From: an uncultured Shewanella sp.
GTDB taxonomy: Bacteria > Pseudomonadota > Gammaproteobacteria > Enterobacterales > Shewanellaceae
Assembly (NCBI RefSeq): GCF_947501665.1
Contig: NZ_CANMWS010000007.1
Location: forward strand, 124,001 to 188,000
Length of the DNA: 64,000 nucleotides
Reading direction: 5' to 3'
Both the position numbers and the translations under genes were made by a program. Positions 28,093 through 37,684 of this stretch are shown here, one piece after another. The notes below the pieces were generated by a model. It saw nothing but the letters and a program-made list of their open reading frames with translations. It was not told where the DNA came from and ran no database searches. Every line of letters starts with the position of its first letter. Position 1 is the stretch's first letter.

Positions 28093-29568
28093 TTACTTTT
28101 CGATGCCATATTTGTCCATGCGCCGATATAAAGATTGACGACTCAAACCTAACGATTTTGCCACTCTGGCTATCACACCATTATGATCCATTAACGCCTT
28201 TTCGATACTCGCTTTACTCACAACGGGAAGTGCAGCACTAAAAACGGATCCATTATCTTTACCTTGCCTGAAGGGTTGGGAAGCTTGATGCGTTATTGGT
28301 GACGATAAAAATGCTTTATTCATTGTTCCTCCACACTCAACAGTGTCATGGGTATTAACGCCAAAATCATTAGCCGACAATATTCGACTCTGCGCCAAAA
28401 TAACGGCCCGCTTGCAGGTATTTTCAAGCTCTCTGACATTACCGGGCCACGGATGATGATAAAGACTATGCTTAGCTTGTTTATCCAACTGAAACTCGGT
28501 ACCAATAAAATGCTTCACTAAGGGTAAAATATCATCTTGACGCTGATTTAAAGGCGCTAGTGCCAGTTCAATGACATTTAAACGATAAAATAAATCTTCC
28601 CTAAAATCACCCGCTGTTATTGCCGCATTGAGATCCGTGTTGGTCGCACTAACAACCCGTACGTTCACTTTACGGGTAACATGACTCCCCAAACGTTCAA
28701 ATTCACCGGTTTGTAATACTCGCAACAGTTTAATTTGCCCAGATAAGGGTAGATTACCGATTTCATCTAAAAATAGACTGCCGCCATCAGCGGCCTCAAA
28801 TCGGCCTATTCGTGCTTTTGTAGCCCCCGTAAATGCCCCCACTTCTGCGCCAAATAATTCAGCCTCTAATAAATCAACAGGTAACGCGCCCACATTGACT
28901 TTGATAAACGGTTTATTCGCAAGTAACGAATTCGCATGAATAATATCGGCCAATTTATCTTTACCGGCACCGTTCGGGCCTGTGATCAGCACTGACACAT
29001 CTGATTTAGCCACTTGCAAAGCCAAATCTACGCAACGCTGCATCACCCCACTGGCAAAGACTAACCCACATAAATTAGCCGATTCTATTCCTTGCATACG
29101 CTGCTGATTAACCCGCTCAAGCTGGCATTTTTCTTTTGATATATGCTGCAAAACAATGAGATTATTGATACTCGTTAGCAACTTATTATCATCCCAAGGC
29201 TTACCCATGTAATCGGCAGCACCAAGCTTGACTAATTCAACGGCTAACTCCAGTTGAGTCCAAGCAGTGAGTATGATAATCGGCAAAGACGGCTGTTTTT
29301 TGCGTAAGGCATAAAACAATGCTTTGCCTTCCTCACCTGAGGTCGTATCTTGAGTAAAGTTCATATCTTGTAATACTAAAGCGATATCATGCTTATCCAC
29401 CAACTCCAATGCCGCCTGTGGTGATAAACACGTTAAGGTTGAATACCCTTGTAGCTGTAACATCAAAGACAAAGCATCACAAATTGCCTGATTATCATCA
29501 ATAATTAAAATCAGCTCTTCTGCTTGTATCACTGACGATACCGGATTATCTAATACACTCATGGCCAC
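28093..29568 (-). CDS. Sigma-54-dependent response regulator (NtrC family)
   Basis: 491 residues: an N-terminal receiver domain (ILIIDDNQAICDAL, phospho-acceptor Asp68 in LVLQDMNFT, Lys in MGKPWDD), a central AAA+ sigma-54 activation domain (Walker A GPNGAGKDKL, GAFTGA loop in EVGAFTGATKARIGRFE, Walker B GGSLFLDEIGNL) and a C-terminal Fis-type helix-turn-helix (GVIARVAKSLGLSRQSLYRRMDKYGI). The GAFTGA loop is intact, so it should activate sigma-54 RNA polymerase. It lies in the same operon as its kinase and an efflux-type ABC transporter. The TGTCCG sites upstream of the operon are its probable binding sites. Confidence 0.94.
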   Translation of the reverse strand: MAMSVLDNPVSSVIQAEELILIIDDNQAICDALSLMLQLQGYSTLTCLSPQAALELVDKHDIALVLQDMNFTQDTTSGEEGKALFYALRKKQPSLPIIILTAWTQLELAVELVKLGAADYMGKPWDDNKLLTSINNLIVLQHISKEKCQLERVNQQRMQGIESANLCGLVFASGVMQRCVDLALQVAKSDVSVLITGPNGAGKDKLADIIHANSLLANKPFIKVNVGALPVDLLEAELFGAEVGAFTGATKARIGRFEAADGGSLFLDEIGNLPLSGQIKLLRVLQTGEFERLGSHVTRKVNVRVVSATNTDLNAAITAGDFREDLFYRLNVIELALAPLNQRQDDILPLVKHFIGTEFQLDKQAKHSLYHHPWPGNVRELENTCKRAVILAQSRILSANDFGVNTHDTVECGGTMNKAFLSSPITHQASQPFRQGKDNGSVFSAALPVVSKASIEKALMDHNGVIARVAKSLGLSRQSLYRRMDKYGIEK

Positions 29569-29622
29569 AGCCCCTTAAAACTCAACTTTATCTCTCAATG
29601 CAATAGCGTTTAACGCTTTACT

Positions 29623-30834
29623 CTACACACTTCGTGTTGCCGTCGCAGGTGAAATCATCGCCGCTTTTTGCGCTGGAATGATCACTGCAATTGTCGTTAA
29701 CATCATTAAGCCTAAAAACGTGAGCAAAGGATAAAGCGGTGCAAGCATAGGTAAGCTATACAGCTGCATTAATTGTTGCCCAAGTTGTAGCGCCAATACA
29801 GCTCCAAGGCTACCGCCTATAATACAAATAATATAATTTTCAATGAGAAAGAAACGAATAATATCACCTTTCGTGGCGCCAAGGGCACGGCGAGTACCAA
29901 TTTGTTTGGTACGGCGGCCAATATTAAACATCACCATGCCCGCTAAACCCAAAGAGGTGATGAGTAAGAGTAATATCACCATCATCCCCAGCACGGTGGC
30001 CATTAACTCATGAGCACGATAGGCTCCCTTCCTATAATCCGCAATCGTCTTAAAACCTCTGATCACTCGATTAGGCTCATCTTGATGCAGCAATGCCGGA
30101 ATACGCGCTGTTAATGCGGCAATATTTTCAGGCTCACTGCGCACCACATACTTATAAAAAGCGCCACTCATTGGTACATTAAAAATAAGGCTATTATCAT
30201 TCATCTCCCTATCTACCCAAGCCCCTTGTAACGTGTCAATCACACCGATCACTTTAGTCGGGTAATCACCCCACTCTCCCATATAAATAGTTTGACCTAA
30301 AGGCGAACCCTCACCCCATGTTTTTTGAGCAAATGCCTGAGTCACTAACACTAATGTTGGTGACTCGCCACCTTGACTCACTATTTCATCAGGATAAAAG
30401 TTTCTTCCCTCGATTAAATGAATACCTAAGGTATTTACTAAGTGTTCATCACCATAAAAAGTCGGTGCCTCAGGGGCTGATTTTGATGTCTCTAGACTCT
30501 CCCCCACGGTAAACGTTGATGAAGAGCCACCACCACCTAAAGGCGACATGTTAATCACGCTTGCATCAATCACCTCTGGCAAACGCCTAATTGCTGCTAA
30601 ATCACGCTGCCTCTGTTTATCTAAATCAATATTACTATCAAAAGCATAAAGGTTAAATGTAAACACTTGCGCTTCTGACACGCCAGAATCACGCTTCATT
30701 AAGCTTAAACGCTCAATAATAATAAAACTGGCATTCGCCACTATGGCAACCGACAGCATAATCTGTAATAACAGCAGTACGGGAGCCGTTTTATTACGCA
30801 TTAAGGTACTGAAAATGGGTCTAATATGTAACAT
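29623..30834 (-). CDS. FtsX/MacB-like ABC transporter permease (second)
   Basis: 403 residues. One N-terminal helix, a large periplasmic domain (about residues 60-270, MacB-PCD type) and three C-terminal helices with the FtsX signature GMVMFNIGRRTKQIGTRRALGATKGDII. The ATG at 30834 is chosen because AAGGA lies 7 bases ahead; a longer frame from 30954 would overlap the previous gene by 109 bases and start with a cysteine-rich stretch unlike the family. It follows the first permease by 11 bases. The pair should form a heterodimer with the ATPase. Confidence 0.9.
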   Translation of the reverse strand: MLHIRPIFSTLMRNKTAPVLLLLQIMLSVAIVANASFIIIERLSLMKRDSGVSEAQVFTFNLYAFDSNIDLDKQRQRDLAAIRRLPEVIDASVINMSPLGGGGSSSTFTVGESLETSKSAPEAPTFYGDEHLVNTLGIHLIEGRNFYPDEIVSQGGESPTLVLVTQAFAQKTWGEGSPLGQTIYMGEWGDYPTKVIGVIDTLQGAWVDREMNDNSLIFNVPMSGAFYKYVVRSEPENIAALTARIPALLHQDEPNRVIRGFKTIADYRKGAYRAHELMATVLGMMVILLLLITSLGLAGMVMFNIGRRTKQIGTRRALGATKGDIIRFFLIENYIICIIGGSLGAVLALQLGQQLMQLYSLPMLAPLYPLLTFLGLMMLTTIAVIIPAQKAAMISPATATRSV

Positions 30835-30845
30835 GTAACATCCTT

Positions 30846-32147
30846 TTATTGGCTCTTTAAATAAATGCTCGGTTGAGTACGACAAACTCGCCAGGCAGGA
30901 TACATGCCAGCCAGCAAAGCAGAACCGATGGCAACAGTGGGCGCAAAAATCCACATACTAACGTCCAACTGAGTTAACGCTTCGCCTAATTTAAAATGTG
31001 ACGTGAGTAAAGATAATGCCGCCCAAGCCCAAAATAATCCCAGTATTCCACCCGCAGCGCCAATCATGGCAACCTCGATCATGTATTGGGCAAAGATTTG
31101 CAATCGACTTGCGCCAATGGCACGGCGTACTCCCACTTCAGGTGCACGTTTTAAAAATTTAGCTAATAGTAGTCCTAACATGTTGACGAGACATACCACG
31201 AGAAACAGCAAACTCAATCCCACCAGAATTTTATTATCTTCAGGCACGACTTTATTAACATTGAGCCAAGTTTGAACATTTGAAATCTCGCCTCTCGCCT
31301 CCTCATGTTCAAAACGACCTATGCGCTGTTGCTGCTTCACATAAGTCTGCAGCCACACTTGATAATCTTGAACTTGCTGCTCAGTTTCAAGTTCTACCCA
31401 GTATTGCAACCAATGTGTTTCAGACAGCAAGCCTTCTTGGTAATTTCGAATATCTTCGGTACTCCAACTTTGATTATTTCCCCAGGACTCTAACTGTTCA
31501 ATGGGTGCCAAAGAAAAAGGCACATATATAAGTTCTGGTTCACTAAAAGGGCCATTATTTAAATCGTAATACTTTGGACTTGGATGCCAATCCGCTATCA
31601 CGCCCACGACTTGATATAGGTGTTGGTTTAGAAACAGCTCACGGCCCACACTGTTTTCACCTTTAAATAAACGTTGGTTTAATGTCTGGCTAATCACAAC
31701 TTGATAGGCGGGGTTGATATCAACCTCTTCATTCCAGGGGGCCCCAAAAATAAATGGCACTGAAAATAATTCAAAAAAATCACTGTCTGTCGCTCTGATT
31801 TTTTCTAACATTGGTTGAAAATCAGGATCTTTGGTTTGCAATGCCGCACCCGTTTTAAACATCACGATTTGTCTCGTCGGTACTGTACTTTTTCGTAAGT
31901 TAATCGCATCTTGATAGGTAATTTGTTCATTAATATCAGGCCAAGTATCCCTCCCTTGACTCATTAACTGCACAGCAAAAAGTTGACTGGAACGCTCCCC
32001 TGCAGGGTTGGTATTCATCTGTTGATACACATTAAAAGTGGTGATGGTAATACCAATCCCAATTGAAATAGCAAGCACCATCAACAACGATAAGTAAGGC
32101 GTTCGCTTGATACTGCGCCAACCTAAGTCCATATAATAAAAAAACAT
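30846..32147 (-). CDS. FtsX/MacB-like ABC transporter permease (first)
   Basis: 433 residues with the same plan as the next gene: an N-terminal helix (YLSLLMVLAISIGIGITITTF), a periplasmic domain and three C-terminal helices with LAKFLKRAPEVGVRRAIGASRLQIFAQYMIEV, the FtsX signature. Such permeases work mechanically across the periplasm with an adaptor and an outer membrane channel, moving peptides, antibiotics or lipoproteins instead of acting as classic importers. It lies 25 bases behind the ATPase gene. Confidence 0.91.
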   Translation of the reverse strand: MFFYYMDLGWRSIKRTPYLSLLMVLAISIGIGITITTFNVYQQMNTNPAGERSSQLFAVQLMSQGRDTWPDINEQITYQDAINLRKSTVPTRQIVMFKTGAALQTKDPDFQPMLEKIRATDSDFFELFSVPFIFGAPWNEEVDINPAYQVVISQTLNQRLFKGENSVGRELFLNQHLYQVVGVIADWHPSPKYYDLNNGPFSEPELIYVPFSLAPIEQLESWGNNQSWSTEDIRNYQEGLLSETHWLQYWVELETEQQVQDYQVWLQTYVKQQQRIGRFEHEEARGEISNVQTWLNVNKVVPEDNKILVGLSLLFLVVCLVNMLGLLLAKFLKRAPEVGVRRAIGASRLQIFAQYMIEVAMIGAAGGILGLFWAWAALSLLTSHFKLGEALTQLDVSMWIFAPTVAIGSALLAGMYPAWRVCRTQPSIYLKSQ

Positions 32148-32172
32148 GTTTATCCTTCCTTTTCATAACACG

Positions 32173-32895
32173 CTAGATAGCCAGTGAATGTTCTTCTGCT
32201 TTAGCATTGAATGCTTGGGATTGATCCATGCTAAAGTCACACACTTGACCATCGACTATCTGAATATTTCGCTGAGCACGCCTAGCTAAATCACCATCAT
32301 GGGTCACCATAATAATGGTCGTGCCTGATTGATTAATGTTTTCAAGTAACTCCATCACTTGCCTTGCCATTAAACTGTCTAAGTTCCCTGTTGGCTCATC
32401 GGCCAATAAGAATCTCGGCTCCCCCGCTAACGCTCTGGCAATCGCCACTCTTTGCTGCTGCCCCCCCGATAACTGTGACGGTAAATGTTTCATGCGTGCA
32501 GCTAGCCCAACTTGCTCCAGTGCTTGCGTCATACGGCGATGCCGCTCTTTGGCATTAAAACCACGATACCTTAAGGGAACTTCTACATTTTCAGCTAGAT
32601 TCAAATCAGAAATCAAATTAAAACCTTGAAAAATAAAACCTATTTTTTCATTGCGGATCGCGGAACTTCTATTATCACTGACATTAGAGATATTGACGCC
32701 ATCAAGAAAATAATCCCCATGGGTAAAGCCTTCCAATAACCCAGCAATATTTAAAAACGTGGTTTTTCCTGAGCCAGAAGGGCCTGTCACCGCAACAAAC
32801 TCACCTTCATTCACTTCTAGATTAAAATCTCGCAACGCATGAGTTTCCACGAGATCGGTTTTAAAAACCTTACTGATATTTTTCATTAATAACAT
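32173..32895 (-). CDS. MacB/LolD-like ABC transporter ATP-binding protein
   Basis: 240 residues, a single ABC domain: Walker A GPSGSGKTTFL (about residue 38), Q loop FQGFNLI, signature LSGGQQQRVAIARAL, Walker B FLLADEPTGNLDS and H loop VTHDGDLA. The Asn-Leu-Asp after Walker B and the short length are typical of the LolD/MacB group that pairs with FtsX-type permeases. It powers the two permeases encoded next in the operon. Confidence 0.94.
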   Translation of the reverse strand: MLLMKNISKVFKTDLVETHALRDFNLEVNEGEFVAVTGPSGSGKTTFLNIAGLLEGFTHGDYFLDGVNISNVSDNRSSAIRNEKIGFIFQGFNLISDLNLAENVEVPLRYRGFNAKERHRRMTQALEQVGLAARMKHLPSQLSGGQQQRVAIARALAGEPRFLLADEPTGNLDSLMARQVMELLENINQSGTTIIMVTHDGDLARRAQRNIQIVDGQVCDFSMDQSQAFNAKAEEHSLAI

Positions 32896-33054
32896 TTTTC
32901 TCTTCCTTATTTATTCGTGGCGCTAGACCAGTTGTGTTCCATCAATAAAGCACTTCATCATCTCAGGGGGCTCAAACAAGCTCACTTCAAGTTGAAAAGA
33001 CAGCTCCAATAATGAGAAATGAACAAAGAACTTTTATTTTTATTATGTTAATCA

Positions 33055-34317
33055 CTAACGAAGTTGTACTTCGTCGGCATTTTTAAAAGGATCAAGATTG
33101 GAGATCACCCAAACATCTCCTGCACGTCCACCGCTCAGTACTTCAACATGACTCATGCTGCGAGCCCCTAACGAGATCTCAATAGGCTTAGCGATATTCT
33201 CTTGTACCGCATAAGCATTTTTCCCCCCACCACTGCGCACAAATGCGCCTTGTTTCACCATCAGTACATCGGGCTTATTCTCAAGTAACACTCGCGCTGA
33301 TAAGCGCTGATTTTGCCTTAAGTGTAAACTGTCATCTTGAGTAAAACGGACTCTGGCGGTCACTTCACGATTAATCACCTCTGGAGAAATAGATGATAAG
33401 GTACCGGCAACGGTAACTGCACCAAAATTAAGCTCAACATCCATGCCTAAACCTAATTCATCGGCATAAGTTTCAGGCACCGCCAGCTCCGCCTCAAACT
33501 GACTTAAATCTACCACTGTTAATAATGCTTGACCTTGAGTCACTCGCGCTTTTTGATCCACGAGCCAATTTCCAATTATCCCCGTAACAGGGGCAGTAAC
33601 TTCAAGGGCCTTAACTTGCCGCTTTAATTCAGTGACGATAAGGTGTTGACGTTGAAGGTCTGCTCCCTTGTCTTTTATTTCAAAACTCAATGTATCTTTC
33701 ATCAACGCCACTTCTTTTTCTGAATGGGCAAATTGTAATATCGCTTTTTGTAACGTATCTTTACCTGCTTCAAAATCAATTTCGCTAATTAAATGTGTCT
33801 TAATTAACAGATCCCCACGCCGACTTTCTCGCTTTGCTGCCGCTAAATCGACTCTGGCTAAATCAAGGATCTGCTCACTGGCTAATTGCTGACGCCGTGC
33901 ATCCAATTTGGCGCGCTCTAACGCACTTTTCATGCCTTCTAATACTGAGTTTTGTTGTTTTAACCGACTCATTAACCCATGGCTTTCAACTTTCGCAATC
34001 ACCTCGCCTTTTTTAACCCGATCGCCAGGATTGAGCATCAATGTCACATTTCCCATTTCGGTGCTATATAATATTGGCGCATTCGCCGCCACTATCGTCC
34101 CTGTCGTACTCACATCACGAATTAATGTGCCTTTTTCTAAGGTCGCTAATCTCAGTTTTTCAGCATCGATAGAAAAGCGTGCTTGAGGTGAAGAGAGGCT
34201 CATCCATACCAGTCCAATCATCAATATTGTTCCCCCTATCATCAATATTGGCCTGATAACTTTTCTGTTTTTACGGGGAGTATGCGCCTTATCCTGCCCA
34301 CTGGTGTCTTTAATCAT
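33055..34317 (-). CDS. HlyD/MacA-like periplasmic adaptor (membrane fusion protein)
   Basis: 420 residues. A single N-terminal membrane helix (about residues 22-40, PILMIGGTILMIGLVWM) anchors a periplasmic adaptor: a split lipoyl domain (ILYSTEMGNVTLMLNPGDRVKKGEVIAKVES and VTAPVTGIIGNWLVDQKARVTQGQALLTVVD), a coiled-coil hairpin rich in Leu, Lys, Arg and Glu between them (about 115-220) and beta-barrel domains after. It would link the FtsX-type transporter to a TolC-like outer channel, which is not encoded here. The ATG at 34317 with GAGAGG ahead is preferred to a TTG at 34332. First gene of the six-gene operon, with a sigma-54-like promoter upstream. Confidence 0.91.
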   Translation of the reverse strand: MIKDTSGQDKAHTPRKNRKVIRPILMIGGTILMIGLVWMSLSSPQARFSIDAEKLRLATLEKGTLIRDVSTTGTIVAANAPILYSTEMGNVTLMLNPGDRVKKGEVIAKVESHGLMSRLKQQNSVLEGMKSALERAKLDARRQQLASEQILDLARVDLAAAKRESRRGDLLIKTHLISEIDFEAGKDTLQKAILQFAHSEKEVALMKDTLSFEIKDKGADLQRQHLIVTELKRQVKALEVTAPVTGIIGNWLVDQKARVTQGQALLTVVDLSQFEAELAVPETYADELGLGMDVELNFGAVTVAGTLSSISPEVINREVTARVRFTQDDSLHLRQNQRLSARVLLENKPDVLMVKQGAFVRSGGGKNAYAVQENIAKPIEISLGARSMSHVEVLSGGRAGDVWVISNLDPFKNADEVQLR

Positions 34318-34399
34318 ATTCACGCCTCTCAATATCCATTACTCATATCGCTTTCCTTTACTACATTCATTTAAGCGGTCAGTGTTTTACATTAAATAA

Positions 34400-34415
34400 A
34401 GCGAGAAGCATGCCA
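34400..34415 (-). promoter_or_regulatory. Candidate sigma-54 (-24/-12) promoter of the adaptor-ABC-two-component operon
   Basis: Read on the minus strand, TGGCATGCTTCTCGCT fits the consensus TGGCACG-N4-TTGCW with GG and GC at exact spacing and two mismatches. It lies about 85 bases before the adaptor start, in front of an operon that encodes its own sigma-54 activator. Confidence 0.65.
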
Positions 34416-34468
34416 ACACTCATTTATTATTAAAAAAACATAAACTTAATAAAAACCACAAATAAAAG

Positions 34469-34540
34469 TGTCCGGCGGACAGCGCAAAGAAGTGTCCGAT
34501 ACCATTTCCTAATCTGTCCGGTAAGACAAATAAGTGTCCG
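34469..34540 (-). promoter_or_regulatory. Four TGTCCG sites, likely enhancer for the sigma-54 regulator
   Basis: TGTCCG occurs at 34469, 34493, 34515 and 34535. The first is half of a perfect palindrome, TGTCCG-G-CGGACA (34469-34481), and the third of a looser one, TGTCCG-GTA-AGACA. They stand 54 to 125 bases upstream of the -24/-12 element, the usual distance for NtrC-type enhancer sites. The rest of this 568-base intergenic region (to 34885) is AT-rich and shows no further signal. Confidence 0.7.
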
Positions 34541-34885
34541 TTCATTGTTAATAAAAAATGGACTCTGTGAATGTAGATAAAAAGCAAGTGATAAATGCGG
34601 AATAGACATAGTGATGAAATAAACTAGATTAATGCTATTTAAATCATTATTTACTTATTAATCAATAACTAATTAACATACCATCGACTAACTAACTAAT
34701 AACCATGAATTTTATATTGTTTTTATCTTGTATAAATTTGATCTAATTGTTTGAAACTTGTTTGTTATTAAGCTATTTTAGTCGGTTTTCGTGTAAATAA
34801 TTCTAATTTCAAACGAGATACAGTACCAAAGTGTCAAAATTAAGGTGCTGATCTTCAATTTATTTTATCTGTATTAGGCGGTTAG

Positions 34886-37684
34886 ATGAAAGAATTTAAA
34901 CAGACGCGTCGGGAATTTATAAAAACCGTCGTGATTGCTGGTGTGAGTGTTTATTTTGCACCCCTTGCAAGCGCCATGACTCGAGAACAAGAATACCTTT
35001 ATAAACCCAATAAAAATTGGGCGAGCAATGGTGAAGCAAAATATAGAGTTGATGCGGTACAAAAAGTCACGGGACAGAAAGTGTTTGCTCGTGATTTCAG
35101 AGCACAAGATTTTAATGACTGGCCAAATAACCAATGGCATGGCTATATTGTATGTGCGACCAAAGCGGATCAACTTTTCGAAAGTATTGACTTATCCTTT
35201 TTAGAAAAACAACCAACCAAAATCATTCTTGCTGAAGACTTAGCTAAACATGATATTGAATTACCTCAATTTCATGGTGAAGATATGTTACTTGAAAAAG
35301 GCAAAGTAGCACACTTTCTGGGTCATCCCGTTGCCATTTTACTGTTTGATCGTTTTGATGATTTCAATGCTGCGAAATCACGTCTCGATTTCAATCCAAA
35401 CGTTATCAAATATGGTGCAACCGTCCCCACTTATGAACGGAACCCTTATGCCGCATGGCGCGTAGTACGCGTCGCTGAAAATCGTACCGAAGGAAAAGAT
35501 ATTTTTTCCCCTTTTCAAGACGGATTATTCTTTCCCGCTTACCAACTCAGACAACCTAAATGGCCATCGAACCGTAATGTCAGTGGTGATTTAGGAGAAA
35601 GAGGCATGTTTTATGCCGATCGTATCAATCAAAGTATGTCTGATGATCAATTTCATGTGGTTGAGAAACAATTTCAAACTCAAATCATCGAGCCTATGAT
35701 GCTAGAGCCTGAAGCCGCTAATATCTGGTTTGATGCTGAAAATGCCACTCTACATGGTACTGTTACCTGTCAAGATCCCACCGATTTCACCGAAATGGCA
35801 GTGCATATGCTTAAAGCCTCAAAACCCGGTAAAGAAGTCGAGAATGTCAAACTCTATTCTGGCTTTGTAGGGGGTGCCTTTGGCGCGAAAGATCATTCTA
35901 TCTTTCCTTTTTATGCCTTAGCAGCTAGCTTATTTACTGATGGCAATCCTATTCGCATTGCAAATGATCGTTACCAGCAATTTCAATCGGGCTTAAAACG
36001 CCACCCGTTTAAAATTGAAAATCGATTAGCCATCAATAAAGAAACACTTAAAATTGAAGCGTTGAGCTCTAAATCTGATGTAGACGGTGGTGGTCGTGAA
36101 AATTTCTCGGCCAGTGTTGCCTCGGCAGGTATGTCTGCTATGCAAGGCGTCTTTTATATTCCGCAAAGCGATCTGCAAGCCACTGCACATTACTCTCGCA
36201 ATGTCACATCAGGCTCCATGCGAGGTTACGGCTCGACACAATGTATGCCCGTTATTGATTTAATGATCGGTCAAGCTGCAGCGGAACTTCAAGTTGATCC
36301 CTTTGAATTACGTCGTAGGAACTTGCTAAAAACCGCTGATTTAAACACCCAAGGCGCCGAAATTGACGGGGAAATACGCTACCGTGAGATTTTAGATAAG
36401 GCAGAGCAACATCCTATTTGGCAGCAAAGAGTTGCCAATAAAAAAGCCTTTGAAGCCAAACATCCCAATAAGCATTTTGGTGTGGGTTACTCTTTGCTTG
36501 CAAAAAACTATGGTACAGGTAACGTCGGCCCCAATGCAGCAGTTAATATCTCTCCTGATGGTGATATTTTACTGGAGATTGAGTACATGGAAATGGGCTC
36601 AGGCGCACAAACTAGCCAAGGGTTATTAACCCATGAGTTCTTTGGCTCAGCCGCAGATGAAGTGCATATCGCCGTCACTGAAACATGGAAAGCACTGCAA
36701 CTGTATGAAACGGACAATCCGTATATCATTAGCCAAGAAAAGCAGGATAAAATGTCCAAAGATCCTCTTTGGACACCGGTTAAACTCATGGCCAGTAGCG
36801 CCTCTGATTCAGCCACCTTCCAAACGGAAGCCACCAAAGGGGCATGCCGCGTTGTCTATCAATACGGTATTTTGCCTGCAGCTCGCATTTTATGGTCGCT
36901 GGCTAAAGACAGTGATTTATCTGCTGCAAACTGGCATGAAGGTCAATTTACTTTAGCAGGCAAACCCGCCTTAGATTTTAAATTACTGGCCAAAACGGCT
37001 CACGAACTTGGCTTTATCACAGGCTGTGTCGCTCATACGGTTAACCGTTGGTCTTGGACTGAAGCTGAGTTTACCGTTGAAGGTGATACACAAGTTCACT
37101 CTTTAGATGCCATGGCTGTTCGATATGGTAATGGAGCAAATAACACCAAGAAACAAAAAATGGACAGCGCCGGCTATCACTTAATTAAACGTAACTGGGT
37201 CAATTATCCAAGCACAAAATTTAATAATGCCATGGTAACTTACTATGCTCCTTGCGATTGTTTAATTGAACTTGCTGTCGATAAATATACTGGAAAAGTG
37301 GATATTCTTCGTTCTCACAGCGTACTAGATGCGGGGCCTGTGATTTCTCAACCCATAGTAGATGGGCAAATTCAAGGTGGCCTCGCTATGGGTGTTGGTC
37401 ATGTATTGCATGAGTATTTACCCCCATTTGAAGAAGGTGCGGGCAACGGAACATGGAACCTCAACCGTTATCATGTCCCTATGGTGTCAGATCTTCCTGT
37501 GTGGAATATGACATCTGAAACCTTACCTTCTACCGATCGTGCTGCAAGACCAAAAGGGATTGCGGAAGTGGTTATGCTTCCCGTTATTTCAGCCGTTCAA
37601 GATGCCCTTTTTAATGCAATAGGTGAACGCTTTGAGCACACCCCTATTACAGCACAACAGATCAAAGCGAGAATTAACGCATGA
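34886..37684 (+). CDS. Molybdenum hydroxylase large subunit (isoquinoline 1-oxidoreductase / aldehyde oxidase type), Tat-exported
   Basis: 932 residues of the xanthine oxidase family, related to the IorB-type subunits that take electrons from aldehydes or N-heterocycles. The N-terminus TRREFIKTVVIAGVSVYFAPLASA is a twin-arginine signal, so the folded enzyme is exported to the periplasm. Later marks are YSGFVGGAFGAKDHS, the substrate-channel block SGSMRGYGSTQCMPVIDL, MEMGSGAQTSQG and the C-terminal RPKGIAEVVMLPVISAVQDA, in which the Glu matches the base that activates the molybdenum ligand. It carries no FAD or iron-sulfur domain; the 2Fe-2S subunit overlaps its stop by four bases and a cytochrome c follows. 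The substrate cannot be told from sequence. Confidence 0.9.
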   Translation: MKEFKQTRREFIKTVVIAGVSVYFAPLASAMTREQEYLYKPNKNWASNGEAKYRVDAVQKVTGQKVFARDFRAQDFNDWPNNQWHGYIVCATKADQLFESIDLSFLEKQPTKIILAEDLAKHDIELPQFHGEDMLLEKGKVAHFLGHPVAILLFDRFDDFNAAKSRLDFNPNVIKYGATVPTYERNPYAAWRVVRVAENRTEGKDIFSPFQDGLFFPAYQLRQPKWPSNRNVSGDLGERGMFYADRINQSMSDDQFHVVEKQFQTQIIEPMMLEPEAANIWFDAENATLHGTVTCQDPTDFTEMAVHMLKASKPGKEVENVKLYSGFVGGAFGAKDHSIFPFYALAASLFTDGNPIRIANDRYQQFQSGLKRHPFKIENRLAINKETLKIEALSSKSDVDGGGRENFSASVASAGMSAMQGVFYIPQSDLQATAHYSRNVTSGSMRGYGSTQCMPVIDLMIGQAAAELQVDPFELRRRNLLKTADLNTQGAEIDGEIRYREILDKAEQHPIWQQRVANKKAFEAKHPNKHFGVGYSLLAKNYGTGNVGPNAAVNISPDGDILLEIEYMEMGSGAQTSQGLLTHEFFGSAADEVHIAVTETWKALQLYETDNPYIISQEKQDKMSKDPLWTPVKLMASSASDSATFQTEATKGACRVVYQYGILPAARILWSLAKDSDLSAANWHEGQFTLAGKPALDFKLLAKTAHELGFITGCVAHTVNRWSWTEAEFTVEGDTQVHSLDAMAVRYGNGANNTKKQKMDSAGYHLIKRNWVNYPSTKFNNAMVTYYAPCDCLIELAVDKYTGKVDILRSHSVLDAGPVISQPIVDGQIQGGLAMGVGHVLHEYLPPFEEGAGNGTWNLNRYHVPMVSDLPVWNMTSETLPSTDRAARPKGIAEVVMLPVISAVQDALFNAIGERFEHTPITAQQIKARINA

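Noticed and set aside
30835..30954. Longer N-terminus of the second permease
   Set aside because: It would overlap the first permease by 109 bases; the ATG at 30834 has a good AAGGA site.
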